From: an uncultured Gammaproteobacteria bacterium
GTDB lineage: Bacteria > Pseudomonadota > Gammaproteobacteria > Pseudomonadales > Pseudohongiellaceae
NCBI GenBank assembly: GCA_913060495.1
Contig: CAJXRP010000015.1
Coordinates: 26,185-90,184 of the forward strand
Length of the DNA: 64,000 nucleotides
Reading direction: 5' to 3'
Part shown: one piece after another, positions 48,928 to 58,180 of the stretch
How positions within the stretch are numbered: the stretch's first letter is position 1
Layout of the letters: each line of letters starts with the position of its first letter
Notes under the pieces: generated by a model
Databases searched by the model: none
Seen by the model: the letters and a program-made list of their open reading frames with translations, nothing else
What the model was told of the DNA's origin: nothing
Translations under genes and position numbers: made by a program

Positions 48928-49877
48928 GTAAGATAATCACACTAGATGAGATCAAACAGATTCTACCAAGCATTGATCTGATCCCAATTATCGAACAAGG
49001 CTTCGTCGCCTACAGTGAACAGCGCTGTGTTGTACCTCCCGTGGGAGAGCTAAGCTTCGAGAATCCGCCGGCGGATGTTCATATTAAATACGGCTACATA
49101 AAGGACGACGATTTTTACATCATTAAGGTTGCTTCCGGATTCTATGACAATCCGAAGAGCGGCTTACCTTCAAGCAATGGCCTAATGCTTTTGTTCAGTT
49201 CGAAAACTGGAGAGCTGATAGCGACCCTGCTGGATGAAGGCTACCTGACGGATGTCAGAACCGGTGTCGCAGGTGCCATTGCCGCTAAACATTTAGCCCC
49301 TCAAATAGTAAATAGCATAGGCATAGTGGGCACTGGTACTCAAGCACACATGCAGCTACGTTATTTGGCGCCCGTTATCGATTGCAGGAAGTTGCAAATA
49401 TTGGGCAGAACGAATGACACAATAGACTCGTTTCGAGAATATGCAGAAATGCTGGGCTTTGAAGTTTCTGTCGCGAATAGCGGCGACGAGGTTTTGAATA
49501 CCTGCAATCTAGTGGTAACTACCACACCCAGCACTAAACCGCTTTTGGATCTAGAAAACTACACAGGCAACGGAATCCACATCACCGCCGTTGGCTCCGA
49601 TACGCCGGTAAAACAGGAACTAACAGAACGCTCCTTGCTACGAGCGGACTTGTTGGTGGCGGACAGTCGCTCACAGTGCGAGAGTCGTGGAGAAATTCAC
49701 CATGCTATCGAGGCTGGGTTAATATCCCCCAATGACATTTTTGAGCTAGGCCATCTAATCAATGGTAATTCTGTAGGGCGGAAGAATGATCAACAAATCA
49801 GCATTTGTGATCTAACTGGCGTTGCAGTTCAGGACATACAGATCGCGAAGGCTGTGTATGACGCTACTCCAAAGTAG
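48924..49877 (+). CDS. Ornithine cyclodeaminase/mu-crystallin family protein
   Basis: 'KSGLPSSNGLMLLFSSKTGELIATLLDEGYLTDVRTGVAGAIAAKHLAP', 'IGIVGTGTQAHMQLRYL'. TTG start overlapping the upstream TGA (TTGA). Confidence 0.9.
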   Translation: MSKIITLDEIKQILPSIDLIPIIEQGFVAYSEQRCVVPPVGELSFENPPADVHIKYGYIKDDDFYIIKVASGFYDNPKSGLPSSNGLMLLFSSKTGELIATLLDEGYLTDVRTGVAGAIAAKHLAPQIVNSIGIVGTGTQAHMQLRYLAPVIDCRKLQILGRTNDTIDSFREYAEMLGFEVSVANSGDEVLNTCNLVVTTTPSTKPLLDLENYTGNGIHITAVGSDTPVKQELTERSLLRADLLVADSRSQCESRGEIHHAIEAGLISPNDIFELGHLINGNSVGRKNDQQISICDLTGVAVQDIQIAKAVYDATPK

Positions 49878-49972
49878 ACTCAAATCAGGGTAATCTGACC
49901 TTTTTACCAAAACTACAACTAGGCGCTTCAACTCTAGCCAAAACCTCACTTAACTTATGAATAATTATTAAG

Positions 49973-49988
49973 CTAGATCTAGATCTAG
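49973..49988. repeat. 16-bp perfect palindrome built from TAGATC repeats
   Basis: CTAGATCTAGATCTAG is identical to its reverse complement; ~45 bp upstream of the 50034 CDS. Confidence 0.6.
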
Positions 49989-50033
49989 AATCTAACCCAT
50001 CAATAATTTTTTAGATAAAAAGGAAAACAAAGT

Positions 50034-50600
50034 ATGTCTATTGATATTACGTTTACCCTTAGCAATGATGATTTAAAACGATTCGAAGAAATCGTAAGCA
50101 GATCCAAAGAAGCCCTTGAAGATGACGACAACGCCAAACAAGTAGAAATAGCGGCTAGGGAAATGGTCAAGCAAGCTAGACAAGTAGATCTGCCAAGATT
50201 TATTGAAGAAAGAATAATGAAGTTGGAAATACTGATAAACATGGTAAGTGACACTGAATGGAATTTGGACGAAAAAGAACGAAAAGTAGTTTTGAGCGGG
50301 TTAGCCTATTTCTGTGACCCCAACGACCTTATTCCTGATCATATACCGGGAGTAGGTTTTCTGGATGATGCCATTTATGTTGAGATCATCGTGCAAGAAC
50401 TTGATGCTGAAATTCGGTCTTACAGTGAATTTTTCGAATACCGTAAGGCTGAAGAAAACCGAAGAAAGAACAAAGGCCTTGATATCGCAGTTGGAAGAGA
50501 AGATTGGCTGGCAGATAAGCGCTCTGTCTTACATTCTAGAATGCGCACACGCAGAGCTGGCAGTTCAAGTAGCACAGGATGGCGTACAAGACTATTTTAA
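50034..50600 (+). CDS. YkvA/DUF1232 family protein
   Basis: 'EKERKVVLSGLAYFCDPNDLIPDHIPGVGFLDDAIYVEIIVQEL' matches the DUF1232 core. Confidence 0.75.
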   Translation: MSIDITFTLSNDDLKRFEEIVSRSKEALEDDDNAKQVEIAAREMVKQARQVDLPRFIEERIMKLEILINMVSDTEWNLDEKERKVVLSGLAYFCDPNDLIPDHIPGVGFLDDAIYVEIIVQELDAEIRSYSEFFEYRKAEENRRKNKGLDIAVGREDWLADKRSVLHSRMRTRRAGSSSSTGWRTRLF

Positions 50601-50721
50601 GCATGTGATAACTAGGCTAGAAGTAAAACCAGCAAGCAAGTTAACGAAAAGTGGAGTCAGGGCAAGAATACAGCACGTTTACTCTGACTCCATTTTGAAC
50701 AAATAGCGAACTAAAGTAGCC

Positions 50722-52398
50722 TTATTCTGCCGGCTTGAAAGCCAACAACACATTGCCAGGCACCTGGCTAAAAGATCCGTAACCAGAACCTACAAACACC
50801 ATGCCAGAGCCGGCGGCGATGGAATGACTGTCGATAGAACCACCATAACCCTCAACTCCATTCACGGTTTCGAAATCAACTACCGTATCGTATTGAAACA
50901 GTTGCTCGCCAGTGTCCGAGTTGAATACGAACAAACGCCCGTCGAGTCCCGCAGTGATGACTGCCCCGTCTACAGATAACGGCGTGGCAGAGAAACCATA
51001 CAGCGCTTCACAGCGTCTCAGTCTTTCGCTGCGATGGTCACCACAATCCGGCTGCACCTCATAGGACCAGCTTGGCTCGCCGCTGCCTACAAAGTAAGTG
51101 TAAATGCCGGGCTGGTTATTTTCGGTCATATTGCCAGGGTCGTTGACTGTCATGAAGGCGCGTTCGGAATCTGTAGCAATTCCCCAATGGTTGCCTCCCA
51201 AAGCTGTTCCTTCACCGACCCGCTGATTCCAGACCACCGCACCCGTAACCGGATCCAAAGCCCAGAGATCACCGGATTTTTGCCCAGCAATCAACAATTC
51301 CCTTTCACCCGCCTCTACTAGGATAGCCGGACCACCGAAGTCAAAATCTACCGAGTTGGTATCGGCAAGAACGATACAGTTAGGGCCGGCGGCGCTGCAG
51401 GAGAAATTCCACATATCATTCTCAAGCGCCTGGAAGACCCAGTTTTCTGCACCCGTTTGCAGATCTAGCGCGATAACCGAATCGCTGGTGCCGGTTGTTG
51501 GATGCGAAGTATTTTCACCAGTGGTGACGTAAATCTGGCCTCGCTCTGCATCAATCGTCGGCGTGGTCCAGATGGGGGCGCCGGAGGGACCACGCTGTTT
51601 AACACCCGTGGAACTGACCATGCCATTGTATTCGGCCGTTGGCATGGTGTGGTATTCCCACAGCTTTTCGCCGGTGCGAATATTCAGCGCGGTGACTGCG
51701 CCGTGATTATCACAGCATTCAAAATTTGGATTTCCGCCAGTCACAACACCAGAACCAGAAAGTGGCACGATGATCAAATCTTCATGAATTACCGGTGTGC
51801 CAGTAATCATTGCCTGATTGTTGGATGCTTGGCCGCTAGCGACCCAATTCACTTCACCATTTTCCGCATTGATGGAATACATCAAGCCCCGCTGATCACC
51901 AAAGACCAGCGTACCCAAGCCATCGACTAGCGAGTAGGCCATTGACGAGCGCAGGCGAGTTTCAGACTCGTAGACCCACTTGGCGCAACCACTGTTAGTG
52001 TCCAACGCAAATACTTGACCAGTATCGGTAGCCGCATAAAAAATAGTTGAGCCAACGATCACCGGCGCGGCGCGCATACTGGATGTATTCGGAAAAGCGA
52101 TCGCCCAAGCCAGCTCCAACGTCGACAGGTCGGCTGTGGTGAGACCGGCTTGCGTGGCATCAAGATGGCGCGGATTGTTGCCGTCAGCTGCAGTGAAGGA
52201 GAATGATAACGTCTGTTCTAAGTCCACCGAACGGCTATCCGCTGCACACATAGAAGCCATGACCCAATCCTCAACTTCCTCTTCCGCGACCTGCTCCTGA
52301 GCCAATCCAGACTGAGCAGCGGTTATGCCAACGCTTAATAGCGCAGCCAGTGACAGATAAGATTTAAATCTTGCTTGAAGACGAGAATTAAAAAACAT
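50722..52398 (-). CDS. Secreted PQQ-type beta-propeller protein (polyvinyl-alcohol dehydrogenase-like)
   Basis: Repeated 'APVIVGSTIFYAATDTGQVFALDTNSGCAKWVYE', 'VTALNIRTGEKLWEYH', 'VIALDLQTGAENWVFQ', 'LWALDPVTGAVVWNQRVG'; signal peptide. Confidence 0.85.
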   Translation of the reverse strand: MFFNSRLQARFKSYLSLAALLSVGITAAQSGLAQEQVAEEEVEDWVMASMCAADSRSVDLEQTLSFSFTAADGNNPRHLDATQAGLTTADLSTLELAWAIAFPNTSSMRAAPVIVGSTIFYAATDTGQVFALDTNSGCAKWVYESETRLRSSMAYSLVDGLGTLVFGDQRGLMYSINAENGEVNWVASGQASNNQAMITGTPVIHEDLIIVPLSGSGVVTGGNPNFECCDNHGAVTALNIRTGEKLWEYHTMPTAEYNGMVSSTGVKQRGPSGAPIWTTPTIDAERGQIYVTTGENTSHPTTGTSDSVIALDLQTGAENWVFQALENDMWNFSCSAAGPNCIVLADTNSVDFDFGGPAILVEAGERELLIAGQKSGDLWALDPVTGAVVWNQRVGEGTALGGNHWGIATDSERAFMTVNDPGNMTENNQPGIYTYFVGSGEPSWSYEVQPDCGDHRSERLRRCEALYGFSATPLSVDGAVITAGLDGRLFVFNSDTGEQLFQYDTVVDFETVNGVEGYGGSIDSHSIAAGSGMVFVGSGYGSFSQVPGNVLLAFKPAE

Positions 52399-52597
52399 AA
52401 GTAATGCCTGTTCGGTGAATGTTAGTTGTTAGTGTCCTTCCAATGAAAATAACCCGTCGGCGTTGCCGACTCATTGCAAGCTGAAACCCTATGCCAAAAA
52501 TACAATAATTAGAGGCATTGTGCGAACTTGGAGAGGTTTAAATTTGAGATTATGCGCTTTGGTCAGGATGACCAGAAGAAGAGAGCACGAGGAATTT

Positions 52598-52639
52598 TAA
52601 CTAGAGCCTCGAGAAGGTCTATTCTCGAGGCTCTAGTTA
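52598..52639. terminator. Strong stem-loop downstream of the minus-strand 52650-55111 operon
   Basis: TAACTAGAGCCTCGAGAA-ggtcta-TTCTCGAGGCTCTAGTTA: 18-bp perfect stem, 6-nt loop. Confidence 0.75.
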
Positions 52640-52649
52640 CAGATTCGCT

Positions 52650-53633
52650 CTAAGGAGTTACCGTCACAGTCATAAAGGCATCGTGATAGAGACCACCGTC
52701 ATCGCCACGGCCCCATAATACGTATTCGCCAGGCTCCTCGAATGTGACCGTAGTGCCGATCATGCCGTCGGAAGGAATTTCTGGCGGTGACCAAGATAAG
52801 CCCCACGCAGAGTTAGAGCCAGGACGTGTATCTTCCCATACCTTCGGCTGAGGCGGATCGAATGTCACCTTGCCAGCGCCACGATAAACATTCCAGGAAA
52901 GGAACAAGCCATTAATCTTCTGTACCGTAGGCTTCCATGGAATCCGCAGAGCCATCTGATTCTGCACCATCTCTTCGGTAGTTCCTTCACCGCCACGTGC
53001 TGCAATAGCTCGTACAGTGTCCACCATGCTTCGAGTCCTAGGCACGCCATCGTCAATCATATGTGTAGTAAAGCTCAACGGCTCGCCCACACGGACTGTG
53101 CGTACATGTTCACCATCTACAGTATCGCCTTGAAGAGTCACTACCGGTGGGATATTCGCTCTTGATTCTGGGCTTGATGTGCCAGCACCTAAAGAACCAG
53201 TCTCCGATGCGATTACCATGTTATCCACTAGGTAATCAGGCTTCAGCGTCGCATAGGCACGGCGCGTCTCACCACGGACGGTTAATTCCCAAACCATTTC
53301 ACGGTCACCCCAATCGGAGGGCACGTTCACTTCGAAGGTGAAGCGATTGCGACGAGGCATAAAATGCGTAGGCTGACCGCGATCCGCCGGACCCGGCGAG
53401 AGGAAATTATTCTCACCTACCTCTACATCAATCTCCTCTTCCCAATTCTCATTCATATAACCGAACATCAAATTGAAAGTTCCATCTTCGAGTGGGCGCC
53501 AGCCTTCGTAGGCAACTTCTATGTTTTTACCGAAATTAAATGATTCGGCCTGCGCCAAATTGATGGAAACAAATGCTACTGCAGCGAGGACAAGTGCCGT
53601 CGCCTTACGAATTACTTGATTGCTAATAATCAT
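52650..53633 (-). CDS. Conserved hypothetical secreted protein
   Basis: Signal peptide (ALVLAAVAFVSINLAQAES); 327 aa; start overlaps the upstream stop (TAATG). Confidence 0.65.
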   Translation of the reverse strand: MIISNQVIRKATALVLAAVAFVSINLAQAESFNFGKNIEVAYEGWRPLEDGTFNLMFGYMNENWEEEIDVEVGENNFLSPGPADRGQPTHFMPRRNRFTFEVNVPSDWGDREMVWELTVRGETRRAYATLKPDYLVDNMVIASETGSLGAGTSSPESRANIPPVVTLQGDTVDGEHVRTVRVGEPLSFTTHMIDDGVPRTRSMVDTVRAIAARGGEGTTEEMVQNQMALRIPWKPTVQKINGLFLSWNVYRGAGKVTFDPPQPKVWEDTRPGSNSAWGLSWSPPEIPSDGMIGTTVTFEEPGEYVLWGRGDDGGLYHDAFMTVTVTP

Positions 53634-55111
53634 TATTGGCCTCCCCCCTGAAGCGCAACATCATTAACAGACTCGTCGTTTGCCGATGCGTTGCCCAGTG
53701 GTTGAACCAATGGCAGTAGGCATAGAGGGCAGCCAACCACATGGTCGTTAGGACCCAAATTCAAGTTGTTGCGACGCTTCTCCATTTCAGCGAAGAACTG
53801 CTCGTCAGTCATCGTTACCCGAATACCTAGGTCGATAAACATATTTGTTACAGAGCGGTTGCCTGAACCCTGCCAGTTTCTGGAGTCCGGCACGTTAGGA
53901 TTAGTCTCTGTGTTATTCATGTAACCGACGATATGCAAGATAGTGCCCTTAGGTAGCAGAGGGGCAGAATCATCGGCATAGGCATAACCACGAACCCAGT
54001 TATGGTCGTAACCTACACAGGACAATGTCTCTACGTTATAACCCCAGATCGCCTCGAGACACATGCGCTCGCCTGGAGCATGTAAGTGTGGCTCGAAGGT
54101 AGAGATCTTAGTGTGTTCGGTCAACGTAGTGTAAGCGTGAAGCTCTTGGTCTTTCTCATCGCCGCGAATACTGATATCCACACCGTTGCCTTGGGCATTG
54201 AAGAAGGCATCTTTGAATTTCGGCGCATAGCCTACTGGATGAAAACGAAAGCCAATTTCTAAGTGAGCGTCAGTATCTCGGCCGTTAGAATGCAAATGCA
54301 CGGAATCGGAAACCAAGTAGCTGCCAGCAGTTAACAAGCGGCCTGCCTCTTCATCGAAGATGTCGGCGTTACGACCCACTTCGTGTACTGGCCAAGCAAG
54401 AGAAGGTCCGGTTCGGTTGCCATTCTCATCTAGGTCAGCGGTACCCCAGATCATGTGATGAAAGATGTAAGCGCCACCAACAGTATCGCGATCCTTGGCC
54501 GCCTGATTGTTGACGTCATTTACCTCAACAACCTCAACTGACTTCACCCAGCGATCTTCTGGAATATCGATGAGCATGCTGTCAATCTCGCCCCACCAGT
54601 CTGCTGTGCCAGCAAGCTTAGTAACTGTATTACTAACTAGAACCAGGTCAGGCTCGCCCGCAGTCCATTTGACACTGTCATCGAAAACAAGCGCATCAGG
54701 TGCATCTGCTTCGTCGCCCTTCGGCGTGCCACTTCGGGCCCAAGTAGAAATAGCTGCAATTTCCTCGTCAGTTAGGGAAACATCGTTCTTAAATTCTTGA
54801 ATACCGATGCCTTTCTCTACATACCAAGGCGGCATAGCGCCGGCACGGTCTCGAATAGCAGTCTTGTATTCAATCAAACCAGCGAAAGGCGCTACCTGAT
54901 CGAAATCTACCAATGGCATTGGGCCAACGCCACCGTCTCTATGACAGCTCTGACAGCTGCGCTGCAGGATCGGCTCAATGTCTTTATGAAAAGTAATCTG
55001 GTCTGCCTGAGCAATCGCGGCGGCTGGCGCGGCGAGTGCTATTAACAAGCCTAGTAGATTGATAAGGTTAAATTTTTGCATCACTTGGTTCTCCTTAAGA
55101 CCGACCAACAA
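53633..55111 (-). CDS. Exported cytochrome c-domain protein with copper type II ascorbate-dependent monooxygenase-like region
   Basis: 'FHKDIEPILQRSCQSCHRDGGVGPMPL' (CxxCH); 'GGAYIFHHMIWG', 'HLHSNGRDTDAHLEIGFRF', 'FEPHLHAPGERMCLEAIW'. Likely start is the internal Met (MQKFNLINLLG). Confidence 0.7.
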   Translation of the reverse strand: MLVGLKENQVMQKFNLINLLGLLIALAAPAAAIAQADQITFHKDIEPILQRSCQSCHRDGGVGPMPLVDFDQVAPFAGLIEYKTAIRDRAGAMPPWYVEKGIGIQEFKNDVSLTDEEIAAISTWARSGTPKGDEADAPDALVFDDSVKWTAGEPDLVLVSNTVTKLAGTADWWGEIDSMLIDIPEDRWVKSVEVVEVNDVNNQAAKDRDTVGGAYIFHHMIWGTADLDENGNRTGPSLAWPVHEVGRNADIFDEEAGRLLTAGSYLVSDSVHLHSNGRDTDAHLEIGFRFHPVGYAPKFKDAFFNAQGNGVDISIRGDEKDQELHAYTTLTEHTKISTFEPHLHAPGERMCLEAIWGYNVETLSCVGYDHNWVRGYAYADDSAPLLPKGTILHIVGYMNNTETNPNVPDSRNWQGSGNRSVTNMFIDLGIRVTMTDEQFFAEMEKRRNNLNLGPNDHVVGCPLCLLPLVQPLGNASANDESVNDVALQGGGQ

Positions 55112-55359
55112 CCGTCGGCAAATTTGCTCGTATACGGTTAGTAGTAGGTGGTTTTATGAAATTCTTACGGCTTTAGCGCTTTGGCAATTCATTGATATAG
55201 ATTAATAAAAGAATCTAAATATACCCATATCATGCACATTGCCATTCTTGTCTGCGCACAACAAAGTCTACTGATTCGCCGATCGCCAAGTATAGTACGA
55301 GTACTGCCCCCCTCGTTAAGGAAATTGCCACGAAAACAGCGACTAATGGGCTTAAACCC

Positions 55360-55401
55360 TTATCGATTATTGAAATGTCTGCATATTTCAATAATCGATA
55401 A
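55360..55401. repeat. 17-bp perfect inverted repeat (hairpin, 8-nt loop)
   Basis: TTATCGATTATTGAAAT-gtctgcat-ATTTCAATAATCGATAA. Confidence 0.8.
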
Positions 55402-55684
55402 ATGCTGCAGTCAAAATAAGGGCTAATTCTGACCACTCCCCTTCAATCTGCAGCCTATCCATTAGGGTATAGCAGCCAGCCTTATTCCTTAGCTCAGCCG
55501 ACTATTCAGACGCCCCTGCCGTGATTAAATGAAACCGGTGAATAACCCCCTGGGAACTGGCAGAAATTGACTAGGAAAGAGCAGTGTAAGGGAGAGAGCT
55601 TCGACAGGATCAGGGAACACTGCCCCTAGAATCAAATTTACGATAGCATTGTCCGCCGTAAGTCGTGCAACTCACTGTTGGATC

Positions 55685-55710
55685 CGACCCCGAAATACGA
55701 CCCCGAAATA
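55685..55710 (+). repeat. Perfect 13-bp tandem duplication upstream of polyesterase-like gene
   Basis: CGACCCCGAAATA CGACCCCGAAATA. Confidence 0.85.
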
Positions 55711-55723
55711 AAAGGAACTAGAA

Positions 55724-56596
55724 ATGCCGATTAGAATTCGACAACTGCTAACCCTTATCCTAGCACTCTCACTCTGGGCTAACGCTGCCGCACAAGAAAT
55801 CTCCAGAGAATCTCTAGGTCGGCCCGGGCCTTATCAGGTTGCGTATTATTCCAGCTATCCGGCAGTGGCGGAATTTAGCGCAGCTACGATTTATTTTCCT
55901 GCCAACAAGGGACAGGATTTCGCAGGGATAGCCATAGCGCCAGGATTCACAGAAACGCAGGAACATATGAGCTGGTGGGGAACGCACCTTGCCTCACACG
56001 GCTTCGCGGTTTTAACGCTTGATACCAATGAGCTACGCGATGACCCCTCTACGCGTGCAGATGCCTTGATGGCTGCAATTGGGGTACTTCGTAATGAGAG
56101 CGAACGCATGGGTGGCACATTGCGAGGAAAGATCCTTACGGACCGCATGGCGATCATGGGACATTCGATGGGAGGCGGCGGCACCTTGATTGCAGCAAAC
56201 GGAAACAGCGCCGAACTGAAAGCGGCCATACCTTTCACCCCCTGGCAACCGGATGGTGATTTTTCAGAGATATCAATTCCTACATTAATCATTGCCGGTG
56301 AGAATGATCGCATCGCTGCCGTGGCCGAACATGCCGCACCTCATTTCGAGAGCCTTTCCAGCGACATTCCAAAAATGTATCTCGAGGTCAAGGGTGGCAA
56401 TCACTTCATCGCCAATACCGATGTTGGTGATGCTCGACTTACACCTAATATCGACGTGCATGATCTGGTGGGCGGCATGGCGGTGGCCTGGCTAAAGCTG
56501 TTTGTCGATGGTGATGAGAATTACCGCGATGCAGTGTTTGGGGAGATACCAGTAAGCGATAGAGAAAGACTATCCAAATTAGAATTTTCGGATTAG
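55724..56596 (+). CDS. Secreted cutinase/PETase-like polyester hydrolase (dienelactone hydrolase superfamily)
   Basis: Signal peptide '...LSLWANAAAQE'; 'GPYQVAYY', 'IAPGFTETQEHMSWWGTHLASHGFAVLTLDTN', 'GHSMGGGGTLIAA', 'FTPWQPD', 'IAGENDRIAAV', 'KGGNHFIAN'. Confidence 0.8.
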   Translation: MPIRIRQLLTLILALSLWANAAAQEISRESLGRPGPYQVAYYSSYPAVAEFSAATIYFPANKGQDFAGIAIAPGFTETQEHMSWWGTHLASHGFAVLTLDTNELRDDPSTRADALMAAIGVLRNESERMGGTLRGKILTDRMAIMGHSMGGGGTLIAANGNSAELKAAIPFTPWQPDGDFSEISIPTLIIAGENDRIAAVAEHAAPHFESLSSDIPKMYLEVKGGNHFIANTDVGDARLTPNIDVHDLVGGMAVAWLKLFVDGDENYRDAVFGEIPVSDRERLSKLEFSD

Positions 56597-56635
56597 AGAA
56601 TAGCGGGAACAGATATTTTTCGAGCAAAAGTCCGG

Positions 56636-58180
56636 CTACTCACCCGGACTCAAAACCTTGCCTGAAGTCATCGCAACACCCGCGCCATTCTGAAACGCCA
56701 CCTCGCCATTTACTAACACCACTTCAAACCCTTCAGCGAGTTGCAGCGGGTCAGAATAGCTTGCTGTCGCCCTAACAAGAGTAGGGTCGAAGATAATTAA
56801 ATCGGCGGCCTTGCCCACCTCAACACTACCTCTATCCGTGACGCCGAGTAGAGCTGCCGCATAAGATGTCATCTTACGCACCGCCTCTTCTAGAGTTAGT
56901 ACCGCACGGTTTACTACATATTCCTCGATAATTTTCGCAAACGTGCCATGACCTCTAGGGTGGAATCCAGTAGGACTGCCATCGGAGGAGACGGTTATAT
57001 TCTCATCCATCAGCAATCTAGATTGCAGCTCATCATCCATGATGAAATAAGCGCCACTGCCCCCCTGCGGGCCAATCACGTCGATAAGAATCTCCTCAAA
57101 AGGCAGACCCAATTCCTGCTCCAAATCGGCTAGTGTTTTCCCTGTATAAGGATCAGTCGCGAGCAGCGTTGCCTCAGGACCATTGCGGATCGTTATGCGA
57201 TTCACCAAATATTCTTTCAGCTCCTCTCTTCGATCACGCAGCGCTACTGCAAATTCCTCATCGGTTTTCGACCAAACGGGAAACAGTAAGGCAAGGCCTG
57301 CATAGCTGGCATTGTAGGGATAAACATCCGCGCTTAACTCTATGCCTGACTGCCGCGCCCTTTCAATTATTTCTAGAATCTCTTCGGCACGCTCACTGCC
57401 CTTTCCATAGACTGACTTAAGATGAGAAATATGTACTCTTGCATAGAGACCTTGACTCAAGAGCTCATCAATAGACTCTTCTAACTGATCGTCGTCTTCA
57501 TTCCGCATATGGCTCATGATGACACGATCACGACTGCCTACCACTTTTGCCATTTCAACCAATTCAGATTCAGGAGCATGCAGACCCGGATTGTATTCAA
57601 GCCCTGTACTCAATCCGAAGGCATGGTCCAGCGAGTTATTCAGAAGCCGCAACATGCGCTGAATTTGATCGGGTCCAGGAGCCGGGTCCTGTCCTATTCC
57701 TGAAAGTTCACGCAGCGTTCCATGCCCGACAAACATAGCGAGATTCACACCAATACCGTTCTCACGTACCTGCTCTACCCACTCACCTAGGTCAGCCACA
57801 TTGGGACTGTCACCATCTTGGCCTAGAGTTATAGTTGTTACACCCTGAGCGAGGAAGTTTTCAAAATCGGGAGTCTCTAAGGGATCACCGTGAGAGTGAA
57901 CATCTATAAACCCAGGAGCAATGATTTTCCCCGTCGCATCGATGCTGTTATTCACCTCAGCATCCAATGCCCCGGGAGCACTAATTGCAGCAATAACACC
58001 ATCGTTGATATACACGTCGGCCGCTCTAGCTGAACCACCCAAGCCATCAACTAGCTGTCCATTGCTTATTACGCTATCAAACTGAAGTGCTTCGGTACTC
58101 GGTGAATCACTGCAGGCAATCAGGCCTATAGTAATAAACAAACCTAGACCTAATATCCTTATTCTCTTTGCCATTATCAA
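56636..58180 (-). CDS. N-acyl-D-amino-acid deacylase / D-aminoacylase-like amidohydrolase, lipoprotein
   Basis: Lipobox 'GLIACSDS'; 'GKIIAPGFIDVHSHGDP', 'QGVTTITLGQDGDSP', 'AFGLSTGLEYNPG', 'DGSPTGFHPRGHGTFAKII'. Confidence 0.88.
   Translation of the reverse strand: MIMAKRIRILGLGLFITIGLIACSDSPSTEALQFDSVISNGQLVDGLGGSARAADVYINDGVIAAISAPGALDAEVNNSIDATGKIIAPGFIDVHSHGDPLETPDFENFLAQGVTTITLGQDGDSPNVADLGEWVEQVRENGIGVNLAMFVGHGTLRELSGIGQDPAPGPDQIQRMLRLLNNSLDHAFGLSTGLEYNPGLHAPESELVEMAKVVGSRDRVIMSHMRNEDDDQLEESIDELLSQGLYARVHISHLKSVYGKGSERAEEILEIIERARQSGIELSADVYPYNASYAGLALLFPVWSKTDEEFAVALRDRREELKEYLVNRITIRNGPEATLLATDPYTGKTLADLEQELGLPFEEILIDVIGPQGGSGAYFIMDDELQSRLLMDENITVSSDGSPTGFHPRGHGTFAKIIEEYVVNRAVLTLEEAVRKMTSYAAALLGVTDRGSVEVGKAADLIIFDPTLVRATASYSDPLQLAEGFEVVLVNGEVAFQNGAGVAMTSGKVLSPGE

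Noticed and set aside
55230-55436. ORFs on both strands over the 17-bp inverted repeat
   Set aside because: The inverted repeat itself produces near-mirrored peptides (LLKYADISIIDK / LLKCLHISIIDK); no evidence of coding.
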